Source: Prostheceraeus crozeri
Taxonomy: Eukaryota; Platyhelminthes; Polycladida; Euryleptidae
Direction: 5' to 3'
DNA length: 64,000 bases
Assembly: GCA_907163375.1 (NCBI GenBank)
Contig: CAJQUW010010312.1
Span: 19,764 to 83,763 of the forward strand
The translations under genes and the position numbers were made by a program. The first letter of the stretch is position 1; every line of letters begins with the position of its first letter. A model generated the notes under the pieces. The model was given only the letters and a program-made list of their open reading frames with translations. It was not told the origin of the DNA and made no database searches. Of this stretch, positions 1 to 12,961 are shown piece by piece.

Positions 1-2217
1 CAAGGCCTTTCAAGGTGAGCAAGGTGAGTATTTACAGAGCTTTTTCGCTACTTTGCCATTTTTATTTCTAATGATCAGCAACAGTGTTCAGCAGCCATTA
101 CAACAGTTGATGTTCAGAATCTAACCGATCGCCGGATTCTTGTATCAAGGCCCAGCCTGGTTAACTACAGGGCGGGTTCGCTTGTCTGCCGATTGCATTT
201 TCAATATTGATAAATGATAGTTGCACTATCTTTGTAATAATCTTTCCCAGCAGACTCGAAGAGCATTCTAATGAACAGGAAGGAATCAAGGATCCTGTGT
301 TGGAGTTTTGTCATTTTACAATTGCTTTGGAGAAGTTTCATGTCTTCTATTGCAACAAGGAAATGAATGGCTAATTATTTTTGATGAAATCAAGTAGGAA
401 GCATAGTGCTAACCGGCCGGATTTTCCAGTCCGATGCAGTCTTCTATTTTCGACCAGGGTCCGGCACGTGATTTTCAAGGATTTCAAATTGAAATTTTTT
501 CTCCATTAATCAATTATCTAATCGCACTCAAGATGCTCTCCTGTTCAGAATTATAACATTTATCAGGCCAAGGTTTTCGGAAGGTTTTGTAGGCCAAGTG
601 TTTACATTTTGTCAGCAACGTATTTTTCAGAAATTCACCATTAGTTTCATATCTTAATGTCAATGATAAATTCTTACAAATGCTGTTATAAATGATTGAA
701 TATGCATAATGTACTATGCACAGTAGGTCTGACGTACAGTTTTCTTCACTGGTGTTGAATGTGAAAGAGACTTCCCAGTATAGATTGAGAAATTCTGCGC
801 TTTGATGCCTACAGAGTACATAGGAGAGATAAATAACTTCGTCATCAATGATAGGCAACCGTTAAATAAGTTACTTGTTCCTTCGTCGACTTCAGTTCAA
901 TAGGTTTTTACATCGATCAGCTGTCATGGCTCCAATCAATGTGATTCTCGGCAAAAGTTACAGCATTGGAGGTAAAATAGTGATATATGAAGATCTCCTG
1001 TCCAAGACTATATCAAGCAGATTCAAGAAGATTAGGCCTGCTTCATCATTAGCAAGAATTTTGCAATGTGCTGATGGTAATATTATGCCACGCAAGGTTG
1101 CTATCTACAGAGGCTTTGCGAGTCACAAATCCAGAGGAATTTAATGGCTAGTTACACGCCTTCTTTCGCAGATATGACCAGCTTGCATATTTGGCCCTCG
1201 CATTCAACAAGTTGCTCATTTGACCGTAAGTGGCTCGTCCATAAATTTCAGTTTGGTGCCCCATTTACTGTTGCTTGCACCAAATTTTGAAATACGAATG
1301 TTGACAGTTTGTCTACCCTTGGCCTGGTAAGGGTGAAGACATCTGAGCATCAGCCAAGCTGCCTCAAATAGCCACCAACTAAATGTAACTTTTAGACCCA
1401 GGTGTATGTATTCATATTTCGAAATATACTACAACACGCTTGCGTTTCCAACCGTAGTTATGTCTCACGCTCGCAAAAGGAGTTATTCATGTGCTAATCA
1501 TGATATAAGCCATGAGGGACATGATTGCAAGCCAAATAAGTTAAACTCGATTGTGCATCAGCGCAGCATGAAAGAAATATTAAGTTTAAGAGGATATCAA
1601 GGAAATTCATTTTGAAAATCGACGGCGAGGCATCGATCTGGTCATTTGGCCCGGACTGTCGTATTTTCAAATATCCAGGTTCGGTTCGCTTTTCGCCGAG
1701 GTCCAGTTGCTATTCTAAGTCAAAGTTATGGTGGAATATTCTTTTGCTGTGATTATTTTTTGGTATATGAATGAGGTTGTGGCATTCCTCTTTTTTAAAA
1801 GAAGAGGAATGCATTATTAGATGAATGCACGATTTCGCCGAAACATCAGGGAATGGCACTTATGGAAGCCAGTATTCACCAAATAAATCATCAGTATTAC
1901 ATGCAACTATTTGAAGATGTCAGAAAAAACAAACGCTACTCAATATTAAATTAATCGCCCGAAATTGAAATCTTTTCACCGTCATCTTTGAATTCTTACT
2001 TGGCACTTCTGGCCTTTGTGCGCATCAGTGAAGACCACTTGCTTTTCACTGAGCAATGGTTTAAAGGGATGGCTAGTTGGATTGACAGTTACCTCTAAGT
2101 GATAAATGCAGTCGTTTTCTATAATTGCCAGGAAGACCGACAAGCAACATGACATTTGACTACATGGTACGATATTACCGTTTGTGACAGATTATTAGTG
2201 CAGGTAATCCTTGTGAG
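1..2217. other. Unassigned host DNA
   Basis: No coding region that I can support is visible; short open frames here (for example 875-1144 plus) show no recognisable domain. The stretch holds a perfect hairpin (11-base stem GCATTCCTCTT at 1782-1792 paired with 1802-1812) and, from about 1500, a segment similar to one at 25.5 kb. Confidence 0.5.
1500..1695 (+). repeat. Dispersed host repeat, copy 1
   Basis: This stretch can be aligned by eye with 25525-25690 in the same orientation. Both contain a GACAT-ATTGCA block, an ATTCGATTGT-like block followed by CATCA and AGCA, and end near CCAGG. Identity is roughly 70% over the first 70 bases and weaker after. It is an old interspersed repeat of unknown class. 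Confidence 0.45.
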
Positions 2218-2235
2218 GAGAAATCCTCGTGAACT

Positions 2236-2428
2236 TTTTTTTACGTCACTACTCCCCATACTTGGGGCTTGGACGGTGCTGACATAGTCAGACTTACGGA
2301 GCATTTGTAGCACTTTTAGTCCGGATGCCCTTCCTGCCGACTTCCAATGACACCTTCGGGGCTCGACCTCTGGACCAAAAGATCGCTAGGCCAAGCATTT
2401 AACCACTGTGCCACGGAGACCACCTTTT
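2236..2428 (-). mobile_element. tRNA-derived SINE with target duplication
   Basis: Read on the minus strand, the head is tRNA-like. An A-box-like stretch (GTGGCACAGTGGTTAAATGC) is followed by a B-box-like stretch (GGTCGAGCCCC), as expected of an internal RNA polymerase III promoter. The body contains AGGAAGGGCATCCGG, a block I know from SINE and LINE tails in several animals. The 3' end is A-rich (AAAAAAAAG) on the minus strand. It is flanked by an imperfect 18-base target duplication: GAGAAATCCTCGTGAACT at 2218-2235 and GAGAAATCCTTATGAACT at 2429-2446 (16 of 18 match). It has no coding capacity and would have relied on a LINE for retrotransposition. Confidence 0.82.
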
Positions 2429-2446
2429 GAGAAATCCTTATGAACT

Positions 2447-5400
2447 GCTACGTCTAAATAATAGGAAAATCCTACTAAAACAACTTCCGTCTCATTTATG
2501 TTGTTTTGTCATCTACTATTTTTGTATTTTTAGCACATTACCTACAAACTCTAATCCTTTGCATTAGATACTTACACCCATATGCTGTACTTCTTAATTT
2601 TCAAAGCAAATGTTCTTCAAACTTTATTGAATTATGCACAAGGAAAGCTACATTCATATTACTTGTTCCTATATACAGTTGAATTGAACGATTACTTAAC
2701 TTAAATGTCGATGTACAATCAACAGCTTGTATGTTGCGATATGGTGCATTGCGTGATATATTTACCAACTGTTCAGTCCAGGAAAAATGCTAGAGATTGC
2801 CTTACATTTTCTTTTACAAATTGACATTTCAATTTGCCAGAATTCGTCCCACCTCAACATATTCTTCCCATTTAGTCATCCGGCAATCCATCAAAATGGT
2901 CATTCACATGACCAGAAGCTTCATGTGTTCTTGTAAATACGTGTGCTCGGCTTCGAAACATATTACTTTGACCCCAGTGCACTTTGTTGGAAAGAATAAA
3001 TACAGAAGGTACATGCTGTTTCTTCACTGAAAATCATTTCATATGACTTGAAATACAGTCTACATGTAAATAATGCGAGTGAAGAATATCATCTATTCAA
3101 TGCATTAATCCTCCTTATGGTAATTATGTTCCTGCGTAAATCTACATTTTGAATTCTCACTGAATAACTGACTATCACTATTGACTGCATATTGAACGTA
3201 GACTGAATAATCAGTGGTTTTAGGAGCTTCTCATTTGGAACCATCAGAATATACGTACTCACTCGCAGACCGTCGCACCTATAAATATTCACATGCAGTA
3301 ATATTTTCTTGCTATGCACACCAGCGCTATTCGATAGGCTTCATTAAGGTAATAATCATGCATAGGACTAGAACTGCTCATTAAACGGCTGGTTTGTTGC
3401 GTAATTAACAGTATGTTCGCTATTTTATTCACATTTCACTATTTTACTGACTATCCACCCAATTATTGTCTCATTGATGAATTTGAAACATATTCTATGG
3501 AAATTTACCTAAATACAAAGTTTTCATGCCATATATGCAGCAACAAGCAATGACCTCAGGAAGTAATATTGTAACTTGCTTAGCAATGATCTTAACCACT
3601 TTGTAGTCGTGAGTTTTTGACCGCACATTGTGATGCTTTCCATGGATAGTTCCAAAGCGATTTGAGTATAAATGCCACTGAATACAAAATAACCATAAAA
3701 GATTGTAGCGCCAGTTCTCCTGGGCGTAGAGCAGAAACATGTCCTCAAACTTAATCAATTTAATCCCAATGCAGCAGCCGTGGATCCTGTGTCATTATGA
3801 CATCATAGACGTTTAATGCGTAACATTTAACAAGCATCAAATTCGTCAAACCATCGAATTGCTTTTCGAAACCTGCTCAAGAAAGTAACCGTGTCGATGA
3901 AGAACACGTGACACAGATAGCATGATAAAATGAAAAGTTCTTTCACCTAAACTCAAGTTTAGATTAATTTATGAAGATGTATATGAAATAAGTGTTTTCA
4001 GTTCTGCATTGCTGTCGATTTATGCAGTCGTTTTTTCATTACGAGGCATTTTTTGCCAAGCTGCATGTGCATAAATCACGATAGCGAGTTGCATCAAAAC
4101 TCTTGGCCTTTCAAAGCTCAAAAATGCGTCTATTTGTTTCAAGATTCCAGCTTTTGGCTCGTCAAATACTAAGACAACCTTTATACGGCCGATATCTTGT
4201 GGTTGCAGCTCTTTAGGCATCCACTATAGATTTAGAATTTTGAGCTGAAAATGATTGATGAGACATATCTTCGGTGCAGAAATGCACTCCAAGAATGCAT
4301 CAGCTACTATCCAAGGAGTGCCATCCTTCTTCCAGCGACTAGTCGACCAGCAACTTCCCTAAATGAAAACAGAGACGGTCATGAGGTAGTGTTGGATTGT
4401 AAAAGTTGCATTTTGGTTGTATGGATCACTGTTCTCCAGATGACAGTTCTCTAGATGCATATGATCATTAATAAAGTTCACTTCGCAGAAACTTATTGAT
4501 ATCCTTATAACTTTTGATGTCCTTTTCTTGCAACTTGATACTTCACGAACTGATATTGATTAGTCTTTCGGCTCACAAAAATTAATAATATGCCAATAAT
4601 TCAATATTCAGGGTGCGTAGCAGAAAAGCAAGAAATTTAAGATCTTCAATTATGTTCATTAGTCAAGCTGTGAGAATCATAACATGCTCAAAATATGCGC
4701 CATTAACAAGAGGGCAAGATTTGTCTATGTTGACTTCATACAGAAATATTGCCCGTGTGAGTGTTCAGACGAATGGAATGCTAGCTACATGAATGTACAT
4801 TCCTCAAGTCAATGCTGTTGAGATATCAACCGCGGCAGAACTTTAGCGATGAAATTCACATTGAGATCGAGTGTTTTTGAAGGCCAAGGACCGCACAGTA
4901 TTCAGCAGCTGTATGCTGTTAGCCACTGTCTTTTGTCACGTCTGTCGCCGTCCATTCACGCGTTCAGTATCGCAGAACATGTTTGGACACACTTCGTTTC
5001 AACACTCAACTTGATTGTCATTTTCGATCTTTCGTCCATGGGATTGTTGTCATGGCCATCAACACGACTCTAAAATGTCAAGTTCTTTTCTGTGGATGCA
5101 AGACGGGGGGGCACAACCACAGAATTAGGCAATGCTCGTTCAGTCTTCGTTGCTGGAAGGGATGAGCTGTATCGCATCACACTCAAACAATGAGCTGCCA
5201 GCCGGATTCTGGATAACAGCCAGTGAGTGGCATGCGTGTTGTAATATCACTTCGGTCACACATCACTTTCTACCTGCATTCAGCGAAGAATGCTGAGAAG
5301 TGGATGATACAATCATCAGATGAACCAATTTTCGTGCGCCTGTTGTCTTCATTAATAATGATCAGAAGGAACAACATTATGGAGAAAACTTGTGCGCAAT

Positions 5401-6599
5401 GATCTGAATTCTTCGAATCTGAAGGAATCGTGACAATCGAAGCACTTTGATGGAATTTACAACAGTCTGCCAGCGATGCACGACTTTTTTCCTATATCTG
5501 TAAGGTATTTGGAATTCCTTTTTGCCCACTTAATAGGTTCCTGCATGTGCCATCGTTTTGAATTAGTCTGTACTTCTAGGAAACTGAAAGAGTTAAACAA
5601 TCTGATTCTGTGGGCGCAGCACTTAATCAGTCGCTGATTTCGATGAAGTTCCACTACAACCGGAGACCTTGTTAACATCAAATGTACAAATCTGTAGCAA
5701 AGCAGCAGTTTGAAATAGACAGTCAAACTATCTAGTTTGCCCCTTCCTTTGTTCATGATCTCTCTCAATTCTCTTCATTTGCGCAACCATGTAATCATTT
5801 TTCGCGAATTTTTGCAAAACAGAAGGCATGAGGACATTGCATTTCAAGAGGCACTCCATTCGGTTTTGTAAAAAATGTTAAGGCAAAAATCACTCTAGAA
5901 ATTAATTGTGTCTGAGCGAGCAATATCACATGTCAACAAGCCTTTTTAAGTTCTTTTCGCCTGAATAGAATGCTAGCATAGAAAATGGTGCAATAGAAAC
6001 TTGGTTAGTTCTCTCATGATATTCAACCAATGAGACTCAAGGAAACACGGAAACTCATTGTGAAAAATGATTTTACATCCGAATTATTGTCTTCATTGAT
6101 TTTCTTGACTTTTCGCCGGGCTCATGTATATCACACAGGTTTGGCCTTGATGTGCAGGAATGGTAACGGTTGTTCTTCATCGTAAAGAACAGTACAATAA
6201 CATAGAACATTGCAACAACACAACATGACGGCACATAGCTGAATCAGTTATCGTCAAGAATAGTATGCTTGCAGAAAAGAATTGTTGTGAACAATTAAAC
6301 GTAACGAAGCTAAACAGAGACAACACCTCGAAAATAAACCTATATGTACATGCACATCTCTATGAAAGACTATATTTTATATTAATACGTAAATACACAC
6401 GTTAACACGCACGTAGCATTGATAGTTTGCACAATTAGGATTTCAACTGAACTTAGCATTCGATTTCCAAAATACGCGTACATATGCTGGATTTCTTCCA
6501 CAAAAATTGACAAGGAAGGACCGTCGAAATATGCATATATTTTGAATTACAGCCAAGCGATCTGATTCCGCAGACGTGTAAAGAGATGTACAATGCTAC
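2447..6599. other. Unassigned host DNA
   Basis: About 4 kb without a supportable gene. Open frames are short, overlapping and AT-biased with no recognisable motif. A 25-base stretch near 3456-3484 recurs inverted near 6697-6722, but the similarity does not extend, so I do not assign an element. Confidence 0.45.
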
Positions 6600-6657
6600 G
6601 TGAAAGCTTCGGGTGCGACCTTGTGCCCTGCATAGCCTCGTGGTAGCTGCCGGACTA
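6600..6657 (-). repeat. Terminal fragment of foldback element family
   Basis: On the minus strand this begins TAGTCCGGCAGCTACCACGA and continues with a CAGGGCACAAGGTCG-like block. It matches the ends of the two longer foldback elements at 25853-26451 and 55746-56462. Only one end is visible, so it is a remnant. Confidence 0.55.
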
Positions 6658-8229
6658 ACATAGCTGACATAGGAATGAGTATTCACATGATGTTACTCAA
6701 ATTCATCAATGAGACAATAATTACGTGCATCTTGTATTTCTGAGTGTCGATTGAAGAAAATGATGCTTAGATATTGACTTAATGATTATGTGTGGACTAT
6801 GGGCACACGTGTCTTGTGCAAATTTCTTTAGATTCATCGTTTTGATGCATCAAAATTGATGCTCACTGACAGGTAATCTGTCAACAACAACCATTTATTT
6901 TCTTGTGTGTATGGATATCTCATTTGTTTATATTGTTTCATTTTATTATAATTTTGTAGTATTTTAATTATTTTATATTATATTGTTTTCATTTCTTTGG
7001 ACGAAGCGGCTTGCGTGACGCCCGACAGACAGCAGTGGAGGTCCGTGGTGCTGCGTGTTGGTTCAACTCACCGAACCGGTGCATGAAGATTAGTGAGTGA
7101 GTGAGACATTAACTCGTATAACATTGCATCTTCCATCTGTGCAACCTCAACCAATCACCAAAACAACGCAACAAAATCACCGCATTGCTGAATTTCTCAT
7201 GGATAATCGTTGAAAAAACAATTTTCAAGTTGCGTGCTAGTTCCATAGCTCCATCTTATCTGATCAAGATAGTCTATCAGACAGCGATGCTGCAGGATAT
7301 GAAGTAGATCAAGTGTTCAAGTTGACATCCGAGCACTTGCAATGCTGAGGTCGTGTAGTGCAGGAAAGTGTAATATGTATACGTTAATATTGAGAAACTG
7401 ATGCCAAGTGCGACGCAACCAAATCCTTTCAGTTCAACAATCGTTGTTTTGCTATTCCTTATATTTGTTGTGTTCAATTTCAAACTGACAGAAATTCACT
7501 ACTCGACTTTGCTCTTGAGCTGCATGTAATGCAGGAAACTTTACTTTGTTGACATAAAACGAAGGCATTTATTACAATAGTCTTTACTGATTTGATTGAC
7601 TTTTTAAGCCACTCCGACTTGTCATCAATTATTTGGTTGGAACAATAATCACTGAACGTCCAATATGAATTTGTCCTTCTTGATAATAGCAATTCTTTAT
7701 GATCTTCAGTATGGAATCTCGACGCCTCATAAGTAGCAACACAAACAACAAGACAAATGTGGTACTTCTAGAACAAGCTCGGGCCCTCAAATCTGCAATA
7801 GGCATTGAAGCAAGACTATCAAATGCATTGGCATCAATTGTCAATTTAATTGTATAGCTGCAATCCTAAAAGAACTTAAGTTTGGACTAGAAAAGGAATA
7901 TTAATATTCACTCTAAACCAGCACCTCTTAAATCACACACTGAAGCGAGACACTATTCGTAACTAATAAAAAAATCCTAAAGCAAAGCGTTTTAGGAGGC
8001 TAGCGCACTAGTGTTATTGTTCTCTTTAGTATGTCAGCATTCTATTTCACGCAACCTCCTAAAATTCTAGTGTGTCGCGCTTTGGGATGCAGATTTCTTC
8101 GATTTTAGGAGGTGACAGTTTACAGTGAATGCCATAGAGTAAGTATATTTGATAGAGTGGTAACTCAGCATTTATTAAATCCCCAAAGTGTATACAGTTC
8201 GATTTTATTAAATGAACTCTAGGTGGACG
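6658..8229. other. Unassigned host DNA with small inverted repeat
   Basis: No gene seen. Near 7010-7110 a GC-richer block ends in a GTGAGTGAGTGAG run and may be the 3' tail of an old retroposon. At about 7998-8110 the block TTTTAGGAGG occurs twice in plus and once in minus orientation, each near a CTAG-containing block. Confidence 0.4.
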
Positions 8230-8646
8230 CAGTTGGTATTGTCATCAAATGTGAGATATGCAAATTATTGCAGTTTTGAAGAAATTACCACGGAATTTAA
8301 TGATCATGACAGTAATGCAGATGGAATTATAGTGTTTTAGAGATTCTCCGTGTCATGACAGCTTTGGAGAGGTAGTTAAATTAGCAATTCGATGGGTTGC
8401 TATTACTTTCATGCTCAACCTCAAGACTATTTTCTTCGCAAGCTATCGCATATCGCAAGCAACACACTGAAAGAGAAAAGCATCATGTTCAAAGCCAACG
8501 ATTTCAATTAATTTTAAAAGATGTAATTGGGTAAACATCACTTTGCAGACTCATGGATTCCAGAAATGAAGCATACAAATTAAGTGAATCATGGAATGAT
8601 GCCGATGAAAATTGAATTAGGGCCTTTAAATTTCAGCCAAGTAAGC
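8230..8646 (+). repeat. Dispersed repeat copy A, left part
   Basis: This segment aligns by eye with 59870-60260: shared blocks include GTGAGATATGCAAATT, TGATCATGA, TGTCATGACA, TTTTAAAAGATGTAA and GAAAATTGAATTA, in the same order. The alignment stops at the left LTR of the gypsy element and resumes after its right LTR. The retrotransposon therefore inserted into this older repeat. Confidence 0.75.
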
Positions 8647-8953
8647 TGCTGCGTTGTCGATAGCTATGTTATTGTTTGCCAATGTTGTTGTTGCTGCTTG
8701 CTACTGTTGCTATTGTTTGCTGTTGCACTTTTCCATTAAGCCTTCCGTTACGAACATCTGGCCATGTAATCTGCTGACTGCTAGTGATGACAATTCAAGT
8801 GATTATTATGAGCTTGTGCATGTGTGATTCCTTCAGACACTTTCAGTACGTGACCGGAGCCGGTCGTCTACATGCTGTACACTATACATGCTACATGCTA
8901 TCTCATTTATAACATTGCTTAACACTACATTGCTGAGTTCTTACCACGCAACA
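8647..8953 (+). repeat. Left LTR of gypsy element
   Basis: It starts TGCTGCGTTG and ends ACGCAACA, so the ends form a short inverted pair (TGYTGCG / CGCAACA). It matches 12962-13250 closely over the full length. It would hold the promoter and polyadenylation region for the element. Confidence 0.9.
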
Positions 8954-8955
8954 TA

Positions 8956-10074
8956 ATGGCGACGAGGATACCGAATCCAATGCTACCAAGTGCCCCAAAA
9001 TCTACCGATTGGGAATATTTCTCGAGACTATTCAGTAACTATTTGACAATAGTTGCAGCAACTGATGATCAGAAGCTACCTCTACTTCTCAACTCCCTTG
9101 GACGCGATGGCCTAGCGATTTTTGATGGTCTACCTGAGCCCAAGGCAAAGTTTGAGGAAGCAGTTACTCAGTTCGACAAACATTTTTCCGGCAAGACTTC
9201 AGTTCTATTACGAAGAAAGAGATTCTACGAGGCACGACAGCAACCTAATGAGACAATAACTGACTTTGCCTGTCGTTTGAGGAGACTCGGGCGAGAGTGC
9301 GACTTCGGGGCAAGCTTGCAGAATATGCTGAGAGACATTCTAGTGATCGGAGTGCGAGACGATGCTCTTGGTGAGCGACTACTTGCTGAAGATGCTACAA
9401 AATTGAAGTTCGATGACGCACTTACTCGTGGAGAAGCTTTCGAAAGGGCAAGAGTGGAGCGAAATCAAGCTACTCATGACATTTCTGTATCTACTGTGAC
9501 AACTACTGGCAGTCATCCTAAGAAGTTTGAGAGGCAGCAGAAGAACCATCCTTCAAGAATGCGGTTCGATGACAAGATGAAATCAGGACAAACATCTCAA
9601 CGATCGTGCTACAGATGCGGCTCGAAGCAGCATTTGGCCAATAGTCCGATGTGTCAGGCGAAGAATGCGACGTGTCGATCCTGCTCAAAACGAGGACATT
9701 ACGCCAAACAGTGTAAGTCAGTGAATTGCATTGCTAATGTTCGTAACGTTACTAATGATATTTCTTCTAATGATTTTGAGCATAAGACTGATGTTGAGAG
9801 TCCTGATGATGAATTCAATTTATTTAGCTTGTGTTCTATTGATGCAGATATAATTGATCGTTCATTACTGAATAGATACGTGTTGATTAACGGTGAAAGA
9901 GTGAAATGCAAAATTGATACGGGTGCAGACCGTAATTGTTTGAGTATGCGATCGCTTTCTAAGAGTTTGAATATTCATGTAGAACCGATAAATGCTCATG
10001 CTAAAACTTGGGGTGATGATCATCGTCTACGTGTATTGGTAAAACTACATGTCAGGTATCGTAAAATGGCGTAA
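8956..10074 (+). CDS. Gypsy Gag and aspartic protease region
   Basis: Part of the retrotransposon fossil. The N-terminal 200 residues are a gypsy-type capsid region. Around residues 217-255 are two CCHC zinc knuckles: one of spacing C-x2-C-x4-H-x6-C, then the classical C-x2-C-x4-H-x4-C (CRSCSKRGHYAKQC), which bind nucleic acid. Near residue 320 the motif KIDTGADRNCLSM is the active site of a retroviral-type aspartic protease. The start codon sits directly behind the LTR and overlaps the primer-binding site, so there is essentially no leader. Gag forms the particle, and the protease would process Gag and Pol. Confidence 0.85.
   Translation: MATRIPNPMLPSAPKSTDWEYFSRLFSNYLTIVAATDDQKLPLLLNSLGRDGLAIFDGLPEPKAKFEEAVTQFDKHFSGKTSVLLRRKRFYEARQQPNETITDFACRLRRLGRECDFGASLQNMLRDILVIGVRDDALGERLLAEDATKLKFDDALTRGEAFERARVERNQATHDISVSTVTTTGSHPKKFERQQKNHPSRMRFDDKMKSGQTSQRSCYRCGSKQHLANSPMCQAKNATCRSCSKRGHYAKQCKSVNCIANVRNVTNDISSNDFEHKTDVESPDDEFNLFSLCSIDADIIDRSLLNRYVLINGERVKCKIDTGADRNCLSMRSLSKSLNIHVEPINAHAKTWGDDHRLRVLVKLHVRYRKMA
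8957..8972 (+). promoter_or_regulatory. Gypsy primer-binding site
   Basis: TGGCGACGAGGATACC lies three bases after the left LTR and begins with TGG, the complement of the CCA end of a tRNA primer. The gag start codon (8956-8958) overlaps its first bases. The primer tRNA species is not identified. Confidence 0.6.
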
Positions 10075-10106
10075 CGCATTCCGCAGTATTTTATGTTTTC
10101 GATAAT

Positions 10107-12906
10107 ATGCCGTTACTTGCATACAATTTGTCAAAGCGATTGGGGATGATACACGAGTTAGCCTCCATAGATGACATTGAGTTAATTGATGATGGATTAA
10201 ATAATTTGCTACAAGAGTATGATGCCGCATTTACAGAGGGTGGAAAGTTAAAGGGTGTGACACATGAGATAAAATTGAAAAGAAATGCCATCCCTTTCTC
10301 GCCTCCAACGAGAAGAGTACCACCTGCGTTACAAGAAATGATGAAAAATGAGTTGGATCGTATGGTAGATGCTGGTATAATTGAACCCGCTCAAGAATCC
10401 TCTCTATGGTGTTCTCCATCCGTAATTGCCTTTAAGAAGGATAGAAAAAGCATTCGTATATGTGCAGATATGAGAAAATTGAACGAATATGTAATGAGGG
10501 ACTATCATCAAATGCCAACCTTCGAAGAGATTCGATCAAAAGTTGCTGGATCGAAAGTATTTAGTATCCTTGACTGTACTAATTCATATTGGCAAGTACC
10601 AATTTCCGAAACAGGTCAACATCTATTGACATTTTCTACGCCTCAAGGTCGATTTAGGTACAAAAGATTGCCGTTTGGTCTAAACTGCGCTCCCGATATT
10701 TTCTATATCTATTGCACGATGTTCCGGGAACAGTAAATTATTTGGATGATATCCTTATCTATGCACGTTCAACGGATGAACATGATCAGATATTGCGAAA
10801 GACACTACAGATACTTATTGAGGCCGGAGTGCGATTGAATAAGGAAAAATGCAATTTTCGTAAGAATACTGTAAAATTCTTGGGACATTTATGGTCATCA
10901 GAAGGAGTCATGCCTGACCCCCGAAAAGGTTAGATGTATCCGGGAGATGAAAGTACCTGATACCAAGGAGGGACTCAGAAGTTTTTTGGGTTTGGCAACA
11001 TATATTGGTAGTCTGGCAATACCACACTTCAGTACTGTGACGAAACCATTATGGGATATGATTAAACGTGAACAATTCACATGGTCTCGGCAAGATAAAG
11101 AATCATTCTGCGAATTAAGAGAAAAGTTATGCAATATTCAAGTACGATACTACTTTGATCCTAAGAAAGAAATTGTGATTACAGTGTGACGCGAGTCCTG
11201 TCGGTTTGGGTTGCGTATTGCTACAAGACGGTCATCCTATACTCTTTGCCTGTAGGATGACTACGAAAACAGAATCAAATTATTCACAATTAGAGCGCAA
11301 GTTTCTCGGGTTGGTTTTTTCATTGCACAGATTTAAATTGTATCTGATTGGGACCAATTTTATTGTTCAGACAGACCACAAGCCGATACTAGGAATATTG
11401 AAGAAACCCATTGATTCTCTATCCAGCCGTCTGAGACGTTGGATTCTGTCGATTCAGAATTTCGAATTTAAAATTCAGCATATTCCGGGAAAACAGAATT
11501 CCTTAGCAGATACTTTCTCTCGTAATGCAGTTTTCGATCATCCGAGTGATGCTGAACTAATTGGCGAAACTACTATATGCTCAATTGAATTAGCCAAACC
11601 GATTAATATCGAAGTGGTTGCACGAGAGTCGGCAAATGATTCTGAAATACAAGACATTCTTAAGGCAATGCGTGAAAATTGGGTCAACTCTTATCCTCGA
11701 GAACTCTTACCTTACTCGCGACTGCGTGACGAACTTGCTGTATACGAGGTAAATGACAAACTAATACTTACCAGAGGCGACAGGACAGTAATTCCGCAAA
11801 CTTTGAGACCTGAAATCCTTAGGCAATGTCATGAAAATCACATGGATATGAATAAAATGAAAGCCATGATGCGCTCAGTCGTTTATTGGCCTGCCATGGA
11901 TAAAGATATAGAAGCATACTGCCGAAACTGTCAATTTTGTTTGATGCATTCAACTATTAGTGATAGGGCGCCTATGAAGAAGGTTGCGTCTCAAGAGAAG
12001 ATTCCTTGGTCAAAAGTAGCCATAGACTTGACCGGACCATCCGATGAACTCGACGGTCAAACACTGTTGCCTATAATCGACTTACATTCTCGATATCCAG
12101 AGGTTTATATTATTCAAAGTGGATCTGCGTCTTCAGTTATTGAAAAGTTGTGTGATGTATTTTCTCGATGGGGTTTACCTCAGTCATTAGTTTCTGATAA
12201 TGCAGCTATCTTTAACTCTAGTGAATTCCTGCAATTTTTGGAAAGACATTCGGTACAACCGGTGAAGGCTTCAGTTTACTACCCTCAAGGCAACTCAACT
12301 GTCGAAAGATTGCATTCGACCATCAAGAAGAGGCTAGCAAAGATGAAATCAGAATTTCCGAGACGAAATCTACAAGCCTGTCTCTATAGACTGCTCTTCG
12401 ATATTCGAGCAACGCCTAACGAAGTAACTGGGCAAACACCTTTCTTCATGCTAACTGGACGAAGTATGCGGACAAAGCTCAGCTGCGTGGGACCACACAA
12501 GTTGCCTCGTTGCGTGACGGTACCTGCAAAAAATATTGATAAATACTACAATTCAAAGAGGGGAATCGTTCGCAATTACAGCGTTGGGACGAAAGTACTG
12601 GTACGGAGAGGAAAAGGTAATAAGTTTTGTCACCAAGGAACGGTTATTGGGGTCATCAGTACTACGACGTATAGGATAAGGTTCAGCTCGGGGCTTGAGT
12701 CTACTCATAATCAATTCAACATGAAACGGGTTAGCAGACATTTGCATGATTGTGAGGCAGGGCTGGCAGCCTATGATTATTTGGCTTCAGGGATTCCCAC
12801 AGCTTTACCACGGGGAGAGTGTGATGGGGATAACAAGTATGAACTCAGTCCGCGAAGGACTGCTCATTCGTATAATCTTCGGCCATTAAGTAGGGATCGA
12901 AGTTGA
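10107..12906 (+). pseudogene. Gypsy Pol region: RT, RNase H, integrase
   Basis: Part of the retrotransposon fossil and not a single open frame. Reverse transcriptase spans roughly 10.25-10.95 kb (FSILDCTNSYWQV and the YLDDILIY active site are readable). RNase H spans about 11.2-11.5 kb (QTDHKPILGI). Integrase spans about 11.8-12.75 kb, with a zinc-binding H/H/C/C stretch before VYWPAMD and CRNCQFC, then a catalytic core containing AIDLTGP, SDNAAIFNS and NSTVERLH. The C-terminal end has no obvious chromodomain. Order and motifs are those of Ty3/gypsy. Confidence 0.88.
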
Positions 12907-12947
12907 GGCTGTGTTGTTGTATCCTTGGGTTTGATTGTTTTTTTTTT

Positions 12948-12961
12948 GAGAAGGGGAGAGA
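12948..12961 (+). promoter_or_regulatory. Gypsy polypurine tract
   Basis: GAGAAGGGGAGAGA directly precedes the right LTR, after a T run. This is the usual position and composition of the plus-strand primer in LTR elements. Confidence 0.75.

Noticed and set aside
875-1144. 89-codon open frame on plus strand as a host gene
   Set aside because: No recognisable motif, no splice context and length compatible with chance.
3456-6722. Inverted 25-base pair (about 3456-3484 and 6697-6722) as ends of a 3.3-kb transposon
   Set aside because: Similarity does not extend beyond the short block, no target duplication is visible and no coding content lies between.
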